Assembly: GCF_009299485.1 (NCBI RefSeq)
Contig: NZ_WBSO01000001.1
Location: 62,001-126,000, forward strand
From: Bifidobacterium apri
GTDB lineage: Bacteria; Actinomycetota; Actinomycetes; Actinomycetales; Bifidobacteriaceae
Length of the DNA stretch: 64,000 nucleotides
Direction of reading: 5' to 3'
Part shown: piece by piece, positions 25,272 to 35,054 of the stretch
How positions within the stretch are numbered: the stretch's first letter is position 1
Layout of the letters: every line of letters begins with the position of its first letter
Notes under the pieces: generated by a model
Database searches by the model: none
Seen by the model: the letters and a program-made list of their open reading frames with translations, nothing else
What the model was told of the DNA's origin: nothing
Position numbers and translations under genes: made by a program

Positions 25272-27698
25272 TTACTCCTGCATGCGGCGCAGACGAGGCT
25301 CGGCGGAATCCTTCGCACCGGTGATGCGGTAGACGTCGAAGACGCCATCGATCTTGCGCACCGCTGCCAGCAGCGTGTTGAGGTGCTGTGGCTCGGCCAT
25401 TTCGAAGGAGAACTGGCTGGTGGCCACGCGGTCGGATCCCGTGGAGATCGAGCCGGAAATGATATTCACCCCATGGTCGGACAGCACGCGTGTCACATCG
25501 GACAGCAGATGAGGGCGATCCAACGCCTCAACCTGAATCTTGACCATGAACAGGCCCTTGGTGCTGGTCCACTCCACCGGAATCACGCGCTCAGGCTGGT
25601 GCTTCTGCAAATCAAGCATGTTCTGGCAGTCCGTGCGATGCACGGAGACACCCTGGTTGCGGGTGATGAAGCCGATGATGTCGTCCCCGGGCACCGGTGT
25701 GCAGCAGCGTGCGAGCTTCACCCACACGTCGTCCACGCCTTTGACCGCCACGCCGATCGAGTTCGAATGCTTCTTGCTGCGTTCCACCTGTCGCAGCGGC
25801 AGGACTTCCTGTTCGACCTCCTCGTTGACTTCGGAGGGGCCGGCGTCCTTGACCAAGCGGGCGATCACGTTCTGCGTGGAGATCTGACCGTTGCCGATCG
25901 CCGCATACACGGCATCGGGGTTCGGGAAGTTGAGTTCTTCGGCCACGCCGACCAGCGCCTCCGGGGTCAGCAGCGTGGAAATCGGCAGGTTGCGCTTGCG
26001 CATCGCGCGCGTCAGCTCGTCCTTGCCTTCCTCGATCGCCTCGGTGCGACGTTCCTTGCTGAACCATTGGCGGATCTTGTTACGCGCCTTCGGGCTTTTC
26101 ACGAAGCTCAGCCAGTCACGTGACGGGCCGGCGGTGTCAGACTTGGAAGTGAGCACTTCGACAGTGTCGCCGCTTTCGAGCTTCGTGTCGAGCGGGACGA
26201 GCCTGCCATTGACGCGGGCGCCCATGGTACGGTGACCGACCTCGGTGTGCACGGCGTATGCGAAATCAACCGGCGTGGCGTCCGCCGGCAGGGAGACGAT
26301 CTTGCCTTTCGGCGTGAACACGTAGACTTCGGAGGCACCGAGATCCTCCTTGAGCGAGCCGAGGAACTCGTTGGAATCCGGCGTTTCGCTGGTCCAGTCG
26401 GCCAGCTGCTGGATCCACTTGAGGTTGTCCGCCTCGTCAAGGTCCTTGCCGTCCTCACGCTTGCGGTCATCCTTGTCCGGGTCGCTCAACGCACGGCCGG
26501 CCTGACCGTTGGCCTTGTACTTCCAGTGTGCGGCGATGCCGAACTCCGCCCGACGGTGCATATCCCACGTGCGGATCTGAATCTCGACGGGCTTGCCGCC
26601 GGGACCGACCACCGTGGTGTGCAGGCTCTGGTACATGTTGAGCTTCGGCATGGCGATGTAATCTTTGAACCTTCCGGGAACCGGGTTCCATCGCGCATGC
26701 ACGGCGCCGAGCGCCGCATAGCAGTCCTGGATCGTGTCGACGATGATCCGCACGCCCACCAGATCGTAGATGTTCGAGAAATCATGCCCGCGCACGATCA
26801 TCTTCTGGTAGATGGAGAAGTAGTCTTTCGGGCGCCCGGTAACCGTCGCCTTGATATTCAGATCATCGAGGTCGTCATTGATCTCGGCGATGATCTGCTT
26901 GAGGTAGACATCGCGCTGGCCGGCCCGCCTTGCCACGAGCACGACGATTTCGTTGTAGATCTTCGGGTAGAGGACCTTGAAGCTCAGCTCCTCCAACTCG
27001 GTTTTGATGGCATTCATGCCCAGCCTGTTGGCGAGCGGTGCGTAAACATCCAGCGTTTCGCGCGCCTTGCGTTGCGCGTTCGCCGGCTTGACGTAACGCC
27101 ATGTGCGGGCATTGTGCACGCGGTCGGCGAGTTTGACGACAAGCACGCGCACATCGCGGCTCATCGCGACCACCATCTTGCGGATTGTCTCGGCCTGGGC
27201 GGAATCGCCGTACTCCATCTTGGAAAGTTTGGTCACGCCGTCCACAAGTCCGGTGACCGTGTCGCCGAATTCGGCACGGCATTGCGCGAGCGTGTAGTCG
27301 GTGTCTTCGACCGTGTCGTGGAGCAGCCCGGCTGCGACCACGATTGGCCCCATGCCGAGATCGGCGAGAATCTGTGCGACCGACAGCGGGTGGATGATGT
27401 ACGGTTCGCCGGATTTGCGCCGCTGCGTGCAATGCTGGACGACGGCACGCCGATAGGCACGCTCAAGGATGTCCATATCTTCATCCGGATGGTGGGACTG
27501 GCACATGCGCAGGATGGGCTGCAGCGGATCGAGCGGATCAGTGCTGATTTCGCACCCCAGCATGTGCGCTGAGGCGAAATCCTCATCCTGCGGCGTTTGA
27601 CCTGACGCGCGCCGCTCAGCCGAAACACCGCCGGGCACGCCCGGTGTCTGCCGAGACTCGGTGTCCTCGCCCTTATGCGATTCGTTGAACTCAGTCAT
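25272..27698 (-). CDS. rel: Bifunctional (p)ppGpp synthetase/hydrolase (Rel)
   Basis: Makes and degrades the stringent-response alarmones. ATG 27698 (MTEFNESHKGED) has GGGAGGTGG upstream, better than the in-frame 27779 start; 808 aa. Domain order: HD hydrolase (IIHPLSVAQIL, LLHDTVEDTDY, DRVHNARTWRY), synthetase (GRPKDYFSIYQKM, DLVGVRIIVD, KDYIAMPKLNMYQSLHTT, EIQIRTWDMHRRAEFGIAAHW), TGS (VYVFTPKGKIVSLPADATPVDFAY), zinc-finger/helical part (ARCCTPVPGDDIIGFITRNQGVSVHR) and C-terminal ACT. The intact HD motif argues for both activities. dut is next upstream. Confidence 0.97.
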   Translation of the reverse strand: MTEFNESHKGEDTESRQTPGVPGGVSAERRASGQTPQDEDFASAHMLGCEISTDPLDPLQPILRMCQSHHPDEDMDILERAYRRAVVQHCTQRRKSGEPYIIHPLSVAQILADLGMGPIVVAAGLLHDTVEDTDYTLAQCRAEFGDTVTGLVDGVTKLSKMEYGDSAQAETIRKMVVAMSRDVRVLVVKLADRVHNARTWRYVKPANAQRKARETLDVYAPLANRLGMNAIKTELEELSFKVLYPKIYNEIVVLVARRAGQRDVYLKQIIAEINDDLDDLNIKATVTGRPKDYFSIYQKMIVRGHDFSNIYDLVGVRIIVDTIQDCYAALGAVHARWNPVPGRFKDYIAMPKLNMYQSLHTTVVGPGGKPVEIQIRTWDMHRRAEFGIAAHWKYKANGQAGRALSDPDKDDRKREDGKDLDEADNLKWIQQLADWTSETPDSNEFLGSLKEDLGASEVYVFTPKGKIVSLPADATPVDFAYAVHTEVGHRTMGARVNGRLVPLDTKLESGDTVEVLTSKSDTAGPSRDWLSFVKSPKARNKIRQWFSKERRTEAIEEGKDELTRAMRKRNLPISTLLTPEALVGVAEELNFPNPDAVYAAIGNGQISTQNVIARLVKDAGPSEVNEEVEQEVLPLRQVERSKKHSNSIGVAVKGVDDVWVKLARCCTPVPGDDIIGFITRNQGVSVHRTDCQNMLDLQKHQPERVIPVEWTSTKGLFMVKIQVEALDRPHLLSDVTRVLSDHGVNIISGSISTGSDRVATSQFSFEMAEPQHLNTLLAAVRKIDGVFDVYRITGAKDSAEPRLRRMQE

Positions 27699-27784
27699 CG
27701 CTCCACCTCCCTGAACGCGTGCGCCTGCCGTCAGACGGCATACAAGCCCGCTGTACCACGGATAGTACCACTTTGACACGTACG

Positions 27785-28264
27785 TCAGGAACCGGACACC
27801 CCTGTGGATCCGAATCCTCGTTCCGCGCGATCGGAGCCGGGCAGCCGTTGCGCGGGCACGAATCTCGCCTCGACATACCGCTGGATGACCATCTGCGCGA
27901 TGCGGTCCCCCGCGTGGAACGACACCGTGTGCTCGGGATCGAGATTGATCAGCGGCACTTTGATTTCGCCGCGATATCCCGCATCAATCGTGCCAGGTGC
28001 GTTGAGCACGGTGACCCCCTGCTTGACCGCGAGCCCGGAGCGCGGGTGGACCAGCGCGACATACCCGGCGGGCAGCGCGATCGCGATCCCGGTGGGCACC
28101 AAGGCGCGCTCGAACGGGCGCAGGGTGACGTCCTCGGCGGCAGTCAGATCGGCTCCGGCGTCGCCGGCATGCGCGTATCTGAGCGTGTCGGGGTACGGCT
28201 GGCGCAGGTATTTGACCAGCACCTCGGTGGTTTCCGGCTCGACATACCCTTCGTCGACCGCCAT
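27785..28264 (-). CDS. dut: Deoxyuridine 5'-triphosphate nucleotidohydrolase
   Basis: Trimeric dUTPase that keeps uracil out of DNA and supplies dUMP. Start ATG 28264 overlaps the stop of the DUF4193 gene by one base (TGATG). 159 aa. All five family motifs are visible: AGDAGADLTA, PRSGLAVKQGVTVLN, PGTIDAGYRGEIKVPL, GDRIAQMVIQ, and the C-terminal RAERGFGSTG that closes over the active site. Confidence 0.96.
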   Translation of the reverse strand: MAVDEGYVEPETTEVLVKYLRQPYPDTLRYAHAGDAGADLTAAEDVTLRPFERALVPTGIAIALPAGYVALVHPRSGLAVKQGVTVLNAPGTIDAGYRGEIKVPLINLDPEHTVSFHAGDRIAQMVIQRYVEARFVPAQRLPGSDRAERGFGSTGVSGS

Positions 28265-28554
28265 CAGGCCGCGCACTCCTTGCACACCGGCTGGCCGTCC
28301 TCGTCCGTGTAGGCGAGCTGGCTGCGGTGCTTGACAAGGAAGCATTCGGAGCAGATGAATTCATCGCCCTGCATCGGAATGACGGTCACCGAAGCGTCCT
28401 CATTGCTCAAATCAGCGCCCGGCAGCTCGTAGTCCTCGGCGATGGCGTTCTCGTCATCGTCTTCGTTCGACGTGTTCTGCGTGCTCTTGCCGAGCTCCTG
28501 GAGAGACTCCTCATCCTCGTCTTTGCCGCGTGGGGAATCATAGTCCTGGGCCAT
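28264..28554 (-). CDS. DUF4193 family protein
   Basis: 96 aa, acidic N-terminal half (DEDEESLQELG, DDDENAIAEDYELPG) and a C-terminal zinc-ribbon-like part with CSEC and CKEC. Matches an actinobacterial family of unknown function that is usually encoded beside dut, as here. ATG 28554 with GGAGG upstream. First gene of a possible DUF4193-dut-rel transcript, though rel has its own ribosome site after an 86-base gap. Confidence 0.88.
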   Translation of the reverse strand: MAQDYDSPRGKDEDEESLQELGKSTQNTSNEDDDENAIAEDYELPGADLSNEDASVTVIPMQGDEFICSECFLVKHRSQLAYTDEDGQPVCKECAA

Positions 28555-28714
28555 CGCATCCTCCTCATGAGTTATGTGTTACGCGCCATAGAATACATGA
28601 CCTGTACCCCGCATAGGATACACGTTTCCGAAACATCGTAAAATACGACACGAAGCCGGTGTTTTCCGGGGTAGTGTAGGAGATGTTCCCAAAGACGAGG
28701 AAAGTGGTGCGCAC

Positions 28715-29839
28715 ATGCCTGAAAATCCTATACAGGAAGCCAAGTTCGACCATGTCGGACGCAACGGGGAACTCGTGTTCTCCCTGCGCGGCATGCTCTT
28801 CGGCGTCACTGTGGACGACACGCTGGAACACGCCATCCTCGAAGCCAAGCAGCTCAAGGCGGAACAGCAGCGGTACCAGCAGGCTCCGCAGACGTCCAGC
28901 CTGCCGATTTCGCAGATCCAGTCGCTGATTCGAGCCGGCGCGGAGCCTGAGCAAGTCGCGCAGCGGTACGGCTTGAGCGAGACCCTGATCAGACGGTTCT
29001 CCAGCGGGGTGGAAACCGAGAAACAGTACGCGATTGAGCAGTTCTTCATGCTGCCTGCCCCCAAGGATTCCCGCGTACGCACGATATCCGAGCTGATCGA
29101 GCGAACGCTCGCCGCTGCGGGAATCGGCATGGAATCAGTCAAGTGGAGCGCGACACGCCGAGGGCTGGAACCGTGGAAGATCACCGCCCGGTTTGAATCA
29201 GCGGGCAATCATGTCAGCGCGTCATGGTCGTGGGATATGCACGACAACACCATGGTGTGCCTGGACGAAACAGCCAAGAAGCTTATCGGCGAGAACCGCG
29301 CCAATGACGGCGACGGAGACGGGCCGAACTTCCCTATCTCGTTGAACATCCCTGGCGACTCGGTCAGGTCGGCGCGCATCGAACGTGCCGTCTCGGCATG
29401 GAAGACGCCGCAAGCGGATGCCACGACACCCGCAGATGCGCGCGCGGCGGCCAACAAACCCCCGCTGCCGTCATCTTCCGCACCCGTGCCGCGTCCGTCG
29501 GCTCCGGCACAGCGGCAACACGCGGTATCGGTCCCCGCGCCGGCTACGGCACAAGGCACGAGCACCGCACAGGCGTCGCAGGCCCCTCAGCCCGCACGCA
29601 CACAAAACGACACGCCGAAGCAGCACCATGTCCAGCATGTGGACACATCTTCAAAGCAATCCGCCGCCCGAACCATGCCGGACGCCGATGACGCCGCGAC
29701 ACGCAAACTCACTGCAGACACCGGCGCACAAGCCCAAGCCTCCGCCACGAATCAACCGAACGACACGAAAACACAGCGCCGGCCTCACGGCAAGGGCAGA
29801 AAAATGCCCAGCTGGGACGAAATCCTGTTCGGCGACTGA
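28715..29839 (+). CDS. sepH: Septation protein SepH
   Basis: Actinobacterial cell-division factor that stimulates FtsZ assembly at the septum. The N-terminal DUF3071 domain is visible: KFDHVGRNGELVFSL, then a helix-turn-helix-like part IQSLIRAGAEPEQVAQRYGL with VETEKQYAIEQF, and the WKITARFESAGNHVSASWSWD segment. The second half (about residue 230 onward) is low-complexity Ala/Pro/Thr/Gln, ending in a short conserved-looking basic and acidic tail KMPSWDEILFGD. 374 aa. Divergent from DUF4193-dut. Confidence 0.9.
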   Translation: MPENPIQEAKFDHVGRNGELVFSLRGMLFGVTVDDTLEHAILEAKQLKAEQQRYQQAPQTSSLPISQIQSLIRAGAEPEQVAQRYGLSETLIRRFSSGVETEKQYAIEQFFMLPAPKDSRVRTISELIERTLAAAGIGMESVKWSATRRGLEPWKITARFESAGNHVSASWSWDMHDNTMVCLDETAKKLIGENRANDGDGDGPNFPISLNIPGDSVRSARIERAVSAWKTPQADATTPADARAAANKPPLPSSSAPVPRPSAPAQRQHAVSVPAPATAQGTSTAQASQAPQPARTQNDTPKQHHVQHVDTSSKQSAARTMPDADDAATRKLTADTGAQAQASATNQPNDTKTQRRPHGKGRKMPSWDEILFGD

Positions 29840-29872
29840 CCAGTTGGCACACCCCGCGGACCCAGCCGTCGA

Positions 29873-31099
29873 TCACGCCAAGTCCATCAGCAGCGGAATA
29901 TCCGATTCCGCCATGCTGAGCGAACCGTGCACGCTGGGCAACCGCGTCGCCTTATCGGTTTGGGTTCGCGAATCCACGATGGTCACACGCCCCGCGGCGT
30001 GAACGAGCACATCGCCGATCATGGGTTCGACCCGCTCATCAACCTGCCCGAACATACCCTCGGCAATGGCCTGCGCTCGCGTACGCACCACAGCGCGCTC
30101 CCCGAGTATGCCCTGCCAGCGTTCTGCGACTTCGCCGGGATCGGCGTCATCCTGCGTGTACAGCATGACCGCGCGCGGTTCCCCGCCGACCAGACGCACC
30201 CCGCGGGCGAGATCCGGCTGGAGTGCGATATCGATACGCTGATCGGGATCGACTTCGATCATGCCGTGATCGGCGGTGATGACGATAAGGGTCCCCCGAG
30301 GCGCACGCCGCCGCACCATGTGCAATTGCGCGTCGACGCTTTCGAACGCCGCGACCCAATGGTCGGAATTCCACCCGTAATTGTGCCCGACCTTATCCGT
30401 GTCCCTGATGTACAAATATGTCAATCCTGGTTCCCGTGCGGACTCGCAGGCCAATCGTATCCGGTCGGTCGGGCGGATACTGCCGTGATAATCCGGTCCG
30501 CGCAACGCCGCGCGGGTCAGCGGGGAATTTGAGAATTTCGGCAGCCCGACACTGGTCACTCTCACACCACGGCCGACAAGCGTCTCAAACACAGTCGGCA
30601 TACGTTGCAAATCCAACGGGTCCGGGGCGTCACGGAATTGGATGAGCTGACAGAGCTGCCCGGTCGCAGGATTGCGCTGCGTATAGCCGGTCATCCCGGT
30701 CATCCCCGGGCAAGTGCCGGTTCCGAACGTCGCCATGGCGGCCACCGTCGTGGACGGCGAGCACGTGCTGATAGGCCTGCTGTTCACACTGTCGGCAAGC
30801 AGCGAGCGCAAATACGGCGCATGGCCGATCCGTGATGCGATATTCCAGTACCCCAGGCCGTCCACCAACACGACGATGACGCTCGATGCGCGCGGCATGC
30901 CCATGGCTTCGCGCAACGCCGACGGATCGGCGTGGACGCGTGTCGTGACGGGGCTGCCGATCGCGTCGGACACCGCAGGCAGGACCGACGACAGATGAAG
31001 CGCCCCGCCGCGTGCCGCACGACCGTCGCCGTATACGGCAGGGGACATCAATCGCAGTAATTCATCACTATCCGGCACTTCGACACTCATACGCACCAT
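29873..31099 (-). CDS. Alkaline phosphatase superfamily protein (nucleotide pyrophosphatase/phosphodiesterase type)
   Basis: Metal-dependent hydrolase of phosphodiesters or phosphomonoesters. Metal and nucleophile sites: VVLVDGLGYWNI (Asp), STCSPSTTVAAMATFGTG (nucleophile Thr region), RDTDKVGHNYGW and ADHGMIEVDP (Asp-His pair). No signal peptide or anchor is seen, so probably cytoplasmic. Start uncertain: ATG 31099 or ATG 31090, neither with a good ribosome site; an upstream frame start at 31177 would overlap the divergent parC leader. Confidence 0.85.
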   Translation of the reverse strand: MVRMSVEVPDSDELLRLMSPAVYGDGRAARGGALHLSSVLPAVSDAIGSPVTTRVHADPSALREAMGMPRASSVIVVLVDGLGYWNIASRIGHAPYLRSLLADSVNSRPISTCSPSTTVAAMATFGTGTCPGMTGMTGYTQRNPATGQLCQLIQFRDAPDPLDLQRMPTVFETLVGRGVRVTSVGLPKFSNSPLTRAALRGPDYHGSIRPTDRIRLACESAREPGLTYLYIRDTDKVGHNYGWNSDHWVAAFESVDAQLHMVRRRAPRGTLIVITADHGMIEVDPDQRIDIALQPDLARGVRLVGGEPRAVMLYTQDDADPGEVAERWQGILGERAVVRTRAQAIAEGMFGQVDERVEPMIGDVLVHAAGRVTIVDSRTQTDKATRLPSVHGSLSMAESDIPLLMDLA

Positions 31100-31177
31100 T
31101 GAAGCACCGCGCCCCGAACATGGCGTGCTGGGTGGGCTTGAGGGTAGAATAGCCCGGTTATCTGTGAAGGAGAGCAC

Positions 31178-33856
31178 ATGGCATCACACCGCAAACCGGC
31201 ACGCCCGTCGTACGATCCGCGTTCGGTCAAGGAGAACATCGTCGAAACGCCGTTGAAGGACGAGATGAGCAAGTCCTTCCTCGAATACGCGTACTCGGTG
31301 ATTTACGCGCGTGCCCTCCCGGATGCCCGTGACGGTTTGAAGCCCGTGCAGCGCCGCATCATCTACCAGATGGGGCAGATGAATCTGACTCCGGATCGGC
31401 CGTACATGAAATCGGCTCGTGTGGTCGGCGAAGTGATGGGCAAGCTCCACCCGCACGGCGATTCCGCGATTTACGAGGCTATGGTGCGTCTCGCCCAGCC
31501 GTTCGCCATGCGTCTGCCGTTGGTCGACGGGCACGGCAATTTCGGTTCGCTCGATGACGGTCCTGCGGCTTCGCGATACACCGAGGCGAGACTGGCGCCG
31601 GCCGCCCTCGGCATGAACGCCGATATCGACGAGGACACTGTCGATTTCACGCCGAACTATGACAACAAGCTCAAGGAACCGGCCGTATTGCCGTCCGCCA
31701 TTCCGAATCTGCTGGTCAACGGCGCCTCCGGCATCGCCGTCGGCATGGCGACGAATATGGCGACGCATAACCTGGGTGAGGTCGTCCAGGCGGCGAAGCA
31801 TCTGATGCGTCACCCGGATGCCACCCTTGAGGAGCTCATGCGCTACGTGCCGGGGCCTGACTGGCCGGGCGGCGGCATTATCATCGGGCGTGACGGCATC
31901 CGGCAGGCGTATGAGACCGGGCGTGGCGCATTCGTCACCCGCGCGGCGACCCATATCGAGAACGTGACCGCACGCAAGAAAGCGATCGTGGTGACGGAAC
32001 TGCCGTTCATGGTCGGCCCTGAGCGTGTGCTGGAACGCATCTCGGAAGGCGTGAAAAACCGGCGCATCGAAGGTATCTCCAGCGCCATCGATCTGACGGA
32101 CCGTCACAATGGCACGCGCCTGGTCATCGAAATCAAAACCGGGTTCGATCCCAATGCCGTGCTTGCGCAGCTGTTCAAGCACACGCCGCTCGAAGACAGT
32201 TTCACCATGAACAATGTCGCGTTGGTCGACGGGCGTCCGCACACTATGGGGCTCAAGGAGATGCTCGAGGTGTGGATCGCGCACCGGCGCAATGTGATTC
32301 GCCGCCGCAGTGAATTCAGACGCAAGAAGGCGTTGGAACGCCTCCATCTGGTTGACGGGCTTCTCCTCGCGCTGGTGGATATCGACGAGGTCATCCAGGT
32401 GATTCGCACCTCCGACGACGCTGACAAGGCGAAAACACGGCTGATGGCGGTGTTCGATCTTGACGAAGTGCAGGCGCAGTACATTCTTGATCTGCGGCTT
32501 CGCCGGCTGACGAAGATGAGCAGGATCGAATTGGAGGCAGAACGCGACGAGCTCAAACGCAAAATCGCGGATTTGGAGCGCATCCTCGGTTCGGATGAGG
32601 AGCTTGACCGTGTGGTGGTCGAGGAGATGGATCAGGCGGTCGCCCAATGGGGGTCGCCGAGGCGCACGGTGTTGCTTGATCTCAATCCTGACGGGTCGCT
32701 CTCCCCTGTCCCGCAACAAGGCGGCAGCGATGACGCGGTGCAGGACACGGCGTTGGAGGCCATTCACGCGGCATCACAGGTGTCCGCCGCAGCCGAAGAT
32801 GTCGCCGCTGCCGCTGCAGCCCGCAAGGCCGGCAACGAGGAGGATGCGACCGCCGCGCTGCAACTGGATGATACGCCGTGCGCGGTGATGATGAGCGCTT
32901 CCGGTCTCATCGCCAGAACCGCAGCGAGCGCCGTCGACGTGTGGAAATCCCATGCGTCCGGCGGTGCGGAAGACGAACGAACCCGCGCAGCCGACGACCA
33001 GATCGTCACGGTATTCGCCACGACGACGAGGTCGCGCTATGGCCTGGTCACCTCCGCGGGACGTCTCGTACTCGCCGACGTGGCGGAACTGCCCGCCCTG
33101 CCCGCACAGGGTACGCTGTCCGTCGCCGGCGGTGTTCATGCCGAGGAACTGCTGCGTTCGACGGAAAGCACTGATCCGGTTATCGGGGAACGCGTCGTGA
33201 CGGCGGTGTCGATGTCCGATGGGCAACCGCCGCTTGCAATCGGTACGCTCAACGGCGTGGTCAAGCGGTGGAATCGGGAATCGCCGACCACGATGGACTC
33301 GTGGGGCATCATCGATCTGAAGGACGGGGACAGCGTGGTGTTCGCCGCTCCTGCAGCCGACGAGGACCGGCTGGTGTTCATTTCCTCCGACGCGTCGCTG
33401 CTGACGTACGAGGCGGGCAATGTCCGGCCACAGGGACGCACGGCAGGCGGCATGGCCGGCATCAGGCTGGCCGAGGGCTGCCATGTGGTCGCGTTCAACG
33501 CCGTTGAAGCCGGTAAGATCGCTTGGACCTATGAGGAAGGTGACAACGGCCTGTTCTCCGCGTCCGGAGCTGTGGTGTTGACGGTCGCAGGCGATGCCGA
33601 GGCGCTCCCCGGAACCGACAACGGCGCAGCGAAGGTCACCCCGTTGGAGATGTACCCGACGAAGGGGCGCGGCACCGGCGGTGTGAGGTCGCAGCGTTTC
33701 CTCAAGGGGCAGAACGCGCTGCTGTTCGCGTGGGTCGGCATGTATCCACTCCACGCCAGTACGGAACACGGCACTCCAGTGGAGCTGCCGAAGCCGGATA
33801 TGCGCCGCGACGGTTCGGGGGTCGAACTTGCCGCGCCGATCGCCTTTGCCGGCTGA
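31178..33856 (+). CDS. parC: DNA topoisomerase IV subunit A (GyrA/ParC family)
   Basis: Strand-passage subunit of the second type II topoisomerase. 892 aa, ATG 31178 with AAGGAGAG upstream. Winged-helix part [13 protein letters not shown], quinolone-resistance region [17 protein letters not shown], catalytic tyrosine in [10 protein letters not shown]. The C-terminal beta-pinwheel lacks a clear GyrA box, which favours ParC. There is an Ala-rich low-complexity insertion at about 515-560 ([20 protein letters not shown]). The matching B subunit is at 37980-40397 on the other strand. Chromosomal gyrA/gyrB are expected elsewhere near the origin. Confidence 0.9.
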   Translation: MASHRKPARPSYDPRSVKENIVETPLKDEMSKSFLEYAYSVIYARALPDARDGLKPVQRRIIYQMGQMNLTPDRPYMKSARVVGEVMGKLHPHGDSAIYEAMVRLAQPFAMRLPLVDGHGNFGSLDDGPAASRYTEARLAPAALGMNADIDEDTVDFTPNYDNKLKEPAVLPSAIPNLLVNGASGIAVGMATNMATHNLGEVVQAAKHLMRHPDATLEELMRYVPGPDWPGGGIIIGRDGIRQAYETGRGAFVTRAATHIENVTARKKAIVVTELPFMVGPERVLERISEGVKNRRIEGISSAIDLTDRHNGTRLVIEIKTGFDPNAVLAQLFKHTPLEDSFTMNNVALVDGRPHTMGLKEMLEVWIAHRRNVIRRRSEFRRKKALERLHLVDGLLLALVDIDEVIQVIRTSDDADKAKTRLMAVFDLDEVQAQYILDLRLRRLTKMSRIELEAERDELKRKIADLERILGSDEELDRVVVEEMDQAVAQWGSPRRTVLLDLNPDGSLSPVPQQGGSDDAVQDTALEAIHAASQVSAAAEDVAAAAAARKAGNEEDATAALQLDDTPCAVMMSASGLIARTAASAVDVWKSHASGGAEDERTRAADDQIVTVFATTTRSRYGLVTSAGRLVLADVAELPALPAQGTLSVAGGVHAEELLRSTESTDPVIGERVVTAVSMSDGQPPLAIGTLNGVVKRWNRESPTTMDSWGIIDLKDGDSVVFAAPAADEDRLVFISSDASLLTYEAGNVRPQGRTAGGMAGIRLAEGCHVVAFNAVEAGKIAWTYEEGDNGLFSASGAVVLTVAGDAEALPGTDNGAAKVTPLEMYPTKGRGTGGVRSQRFLKGQNALLFAWVGMYPLHASTEHGTPVELPKPDMRRDGSGVELAAPIAFAG

Positions 33857-33913
33857 GCCTTGGCGTGCGCCGGTGTGTACGGGCGGAGATTGCAGCCCGC
33901 GCACACCCCTCTG

Positions 33914-34005
33914 CTTCTGCCGACGCTGAGATGCCTTCCAGCGTCGGCAGAAGGTCACCACCCTGCTTCTGCCGACGCTCACACCTCACCCAGCGTCGGC
34001 AGAAG
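33914..34005. repeat. Palindromic repeat array C (2 units)
   Basis: Two well-preserved units with the CGACGCT core at 33921 and 33973, again 52 bp apart. The first unit reads CTTCTGCCGACGCTGAG, 8 bases, then CAGCGTCGGCAGAAG. It lies between the convergent ends of parC and the XRE gene, where it could also act as a bidirectional terminator. Confidence 0.93.
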
Positions 34006-34014
34006 CAGAGGGAG

Positions 34015-34251
34015 TCAGGCTTCAGCCGCGGCATCATCCCCGTCATCGTCGCGGACCCATTGCAACACATCACCCGGCTGGCAGTCAAGCGTTCGGCAGA
34101 TGCCTTCGAGCGTGGAGAAGCGTATCGCCTTGGCTCGCCCGTTTTTGAGCACGGAGACGTTCGCCGGCGTGATGCCCACCTCTTTCGCGAACTCCCCTAC
34201 CGACAGACCCCGCTGGGCGAGCAGGACATCGAGATTGACCTGGATCGCCAT
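34015..34251 (-). CDS. XRE-family helix-turn-helix regulator
   Basis: 78 aa, essentially one Cro/CI-type domain: LDVLLAQRGLSVGEFAKEVG, ITPANVSVLKNGRAKAIRFS, TLEGICRTLDCQPGDVLQW, then an acidic tail. Its ATG directly follows the TGA of the DUF2975 gene, so the pair is one operon, the usual arrangement for this membrane protein plus small regulator. Likely autoregulator of the divergent promoter at 34928-35010. Confidence 0.9.
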   Translation of the reverse strand: MAIQVNLDVLLAQRGLSVGEFAKEVGITPANVSVLKNGRAKAIRFSTLEGICRTLDCQPGDVLQWVRDDDGDDAAAEA

Positions 34252-34872
34252 TCAGATCACCGCCTCAAGTTCGTCGCGCTGCGCTGTGGCGGAGACCAGC
34301 AGGGCGCGCAGGACGATGATGAGCAGGAGCATCGCGAGCAGCCCCAAGGCGACAAGCAAAGCGCCCAACGGAACGGCGAGCGGTTTGAGATGCGCGATGA
34401 ACGCCGTATGGATGAACAGGCCAAGGGCGAGGAGTGCGGCGATGCTCACGCAGGCGATGATGATATCGACCCAGATCAAGGAATCATTGGCGAATACGGT
34501 GCCTCTGGCCGATAGTGACGCGAGTCGCCATACGGCGATCAAACCGATTTCGAAGCAGGCGAGCGCCGCGATCACCGCGAGCAGGTATCCGGTCGCGTAT
34601 GGCGCGTATTGGGGTGCGTCCTGTGCGCTGCGCCGCGCGACGAGGGGCAGGGCCCATACCTGTGCGATCACGGAGATGATGATGAATACGGCCAGCGCGA
34701 TCTTGAGCACGACGATGACGACAGGGTTGATGCCGCCGCGCGGCTGCGGGTTTTCCTTCTCGTCGGTCGTGTGTTGCACCGGACCGGCATACCCGTCCCG
34801 TTCGTCTTGCTGGTCGGGTACAGGCGGTTGCCCGTTGCGCTGCCGCCGATCCTGCGGCTGTTCGATTACCAT
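34252..34872 (-). CDS. DUF2975-type membrane protein
   Basis: 206 aa. A charged, Gln/Pro-rich N-terminal cytosolic part of about 48 residues, then four predicted helices (about 49-75, 90-112, 128-152, 165-190). The layout and the partner XRE gene match the DUF2975 family, whose function is unknown. AAGGAAGG precedes ATG 34872. Confidence 0.8.
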   Translation of the reverse strand: MVIEQPQDRRQRNGQPPVPDQQDERDGYAGPVQHTTDEKENPQPRGGINPVVIVVLKIALAVFIIISVIAQVWALPLVARRSAQDAPQYAPYATGYLLAVIAALACFEIGLIAVWRLASLSARGTVFANDSLIWVDIIIACVSIAALLALGLFIHTAFIAHLKPLAVPLGALLVALGLLAMLLLIIVLRALLVSATAQRDELEAVI

Positions 34873-34927
34873 GGACGCCTTCCTTCCTCACACGGCGGTC
34901 GCCGCGTCGGCACGTCCAGCATAGCAG

Positions 34928-35010
34928 TATCGATAAACGAGCGAAACATATCGTTTCTCGATGTGTAGCATCTGTGATAAATCGCTTATCGATAGACATT
35001 TGTCGATATT
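34928..35010. promoter_or_regulatory. Divergent promoter with TATCGATA palindromes
   Basis: The perfect 8-base palindrome TATCGATA occurs at 34928-34935 and 34987-34994, with the related GTCGATAT at 35002 and CATATCG/CTCGATG in between. The region is far more AT-rich than its surroundings and lies between the DUF2975-XRE operon and the DUF4173 gene. It is a natural operator for the XRE protein. Confidence 0.6.
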
Positions 35011-35054
35011 CGATTGTTTACGATGGGGGCATCTCAGGTAGAGAAGGAGCAACG

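Noticed and set aside
31178-33856. Calling this gene gyrA
   Set aside because: No GyrA box was seen in the C-terminal domain and the partner subunit lies nearby in an arrangement unlike the origin-linked gyrB-gyrA; ParC is the better name, though the two families are close.
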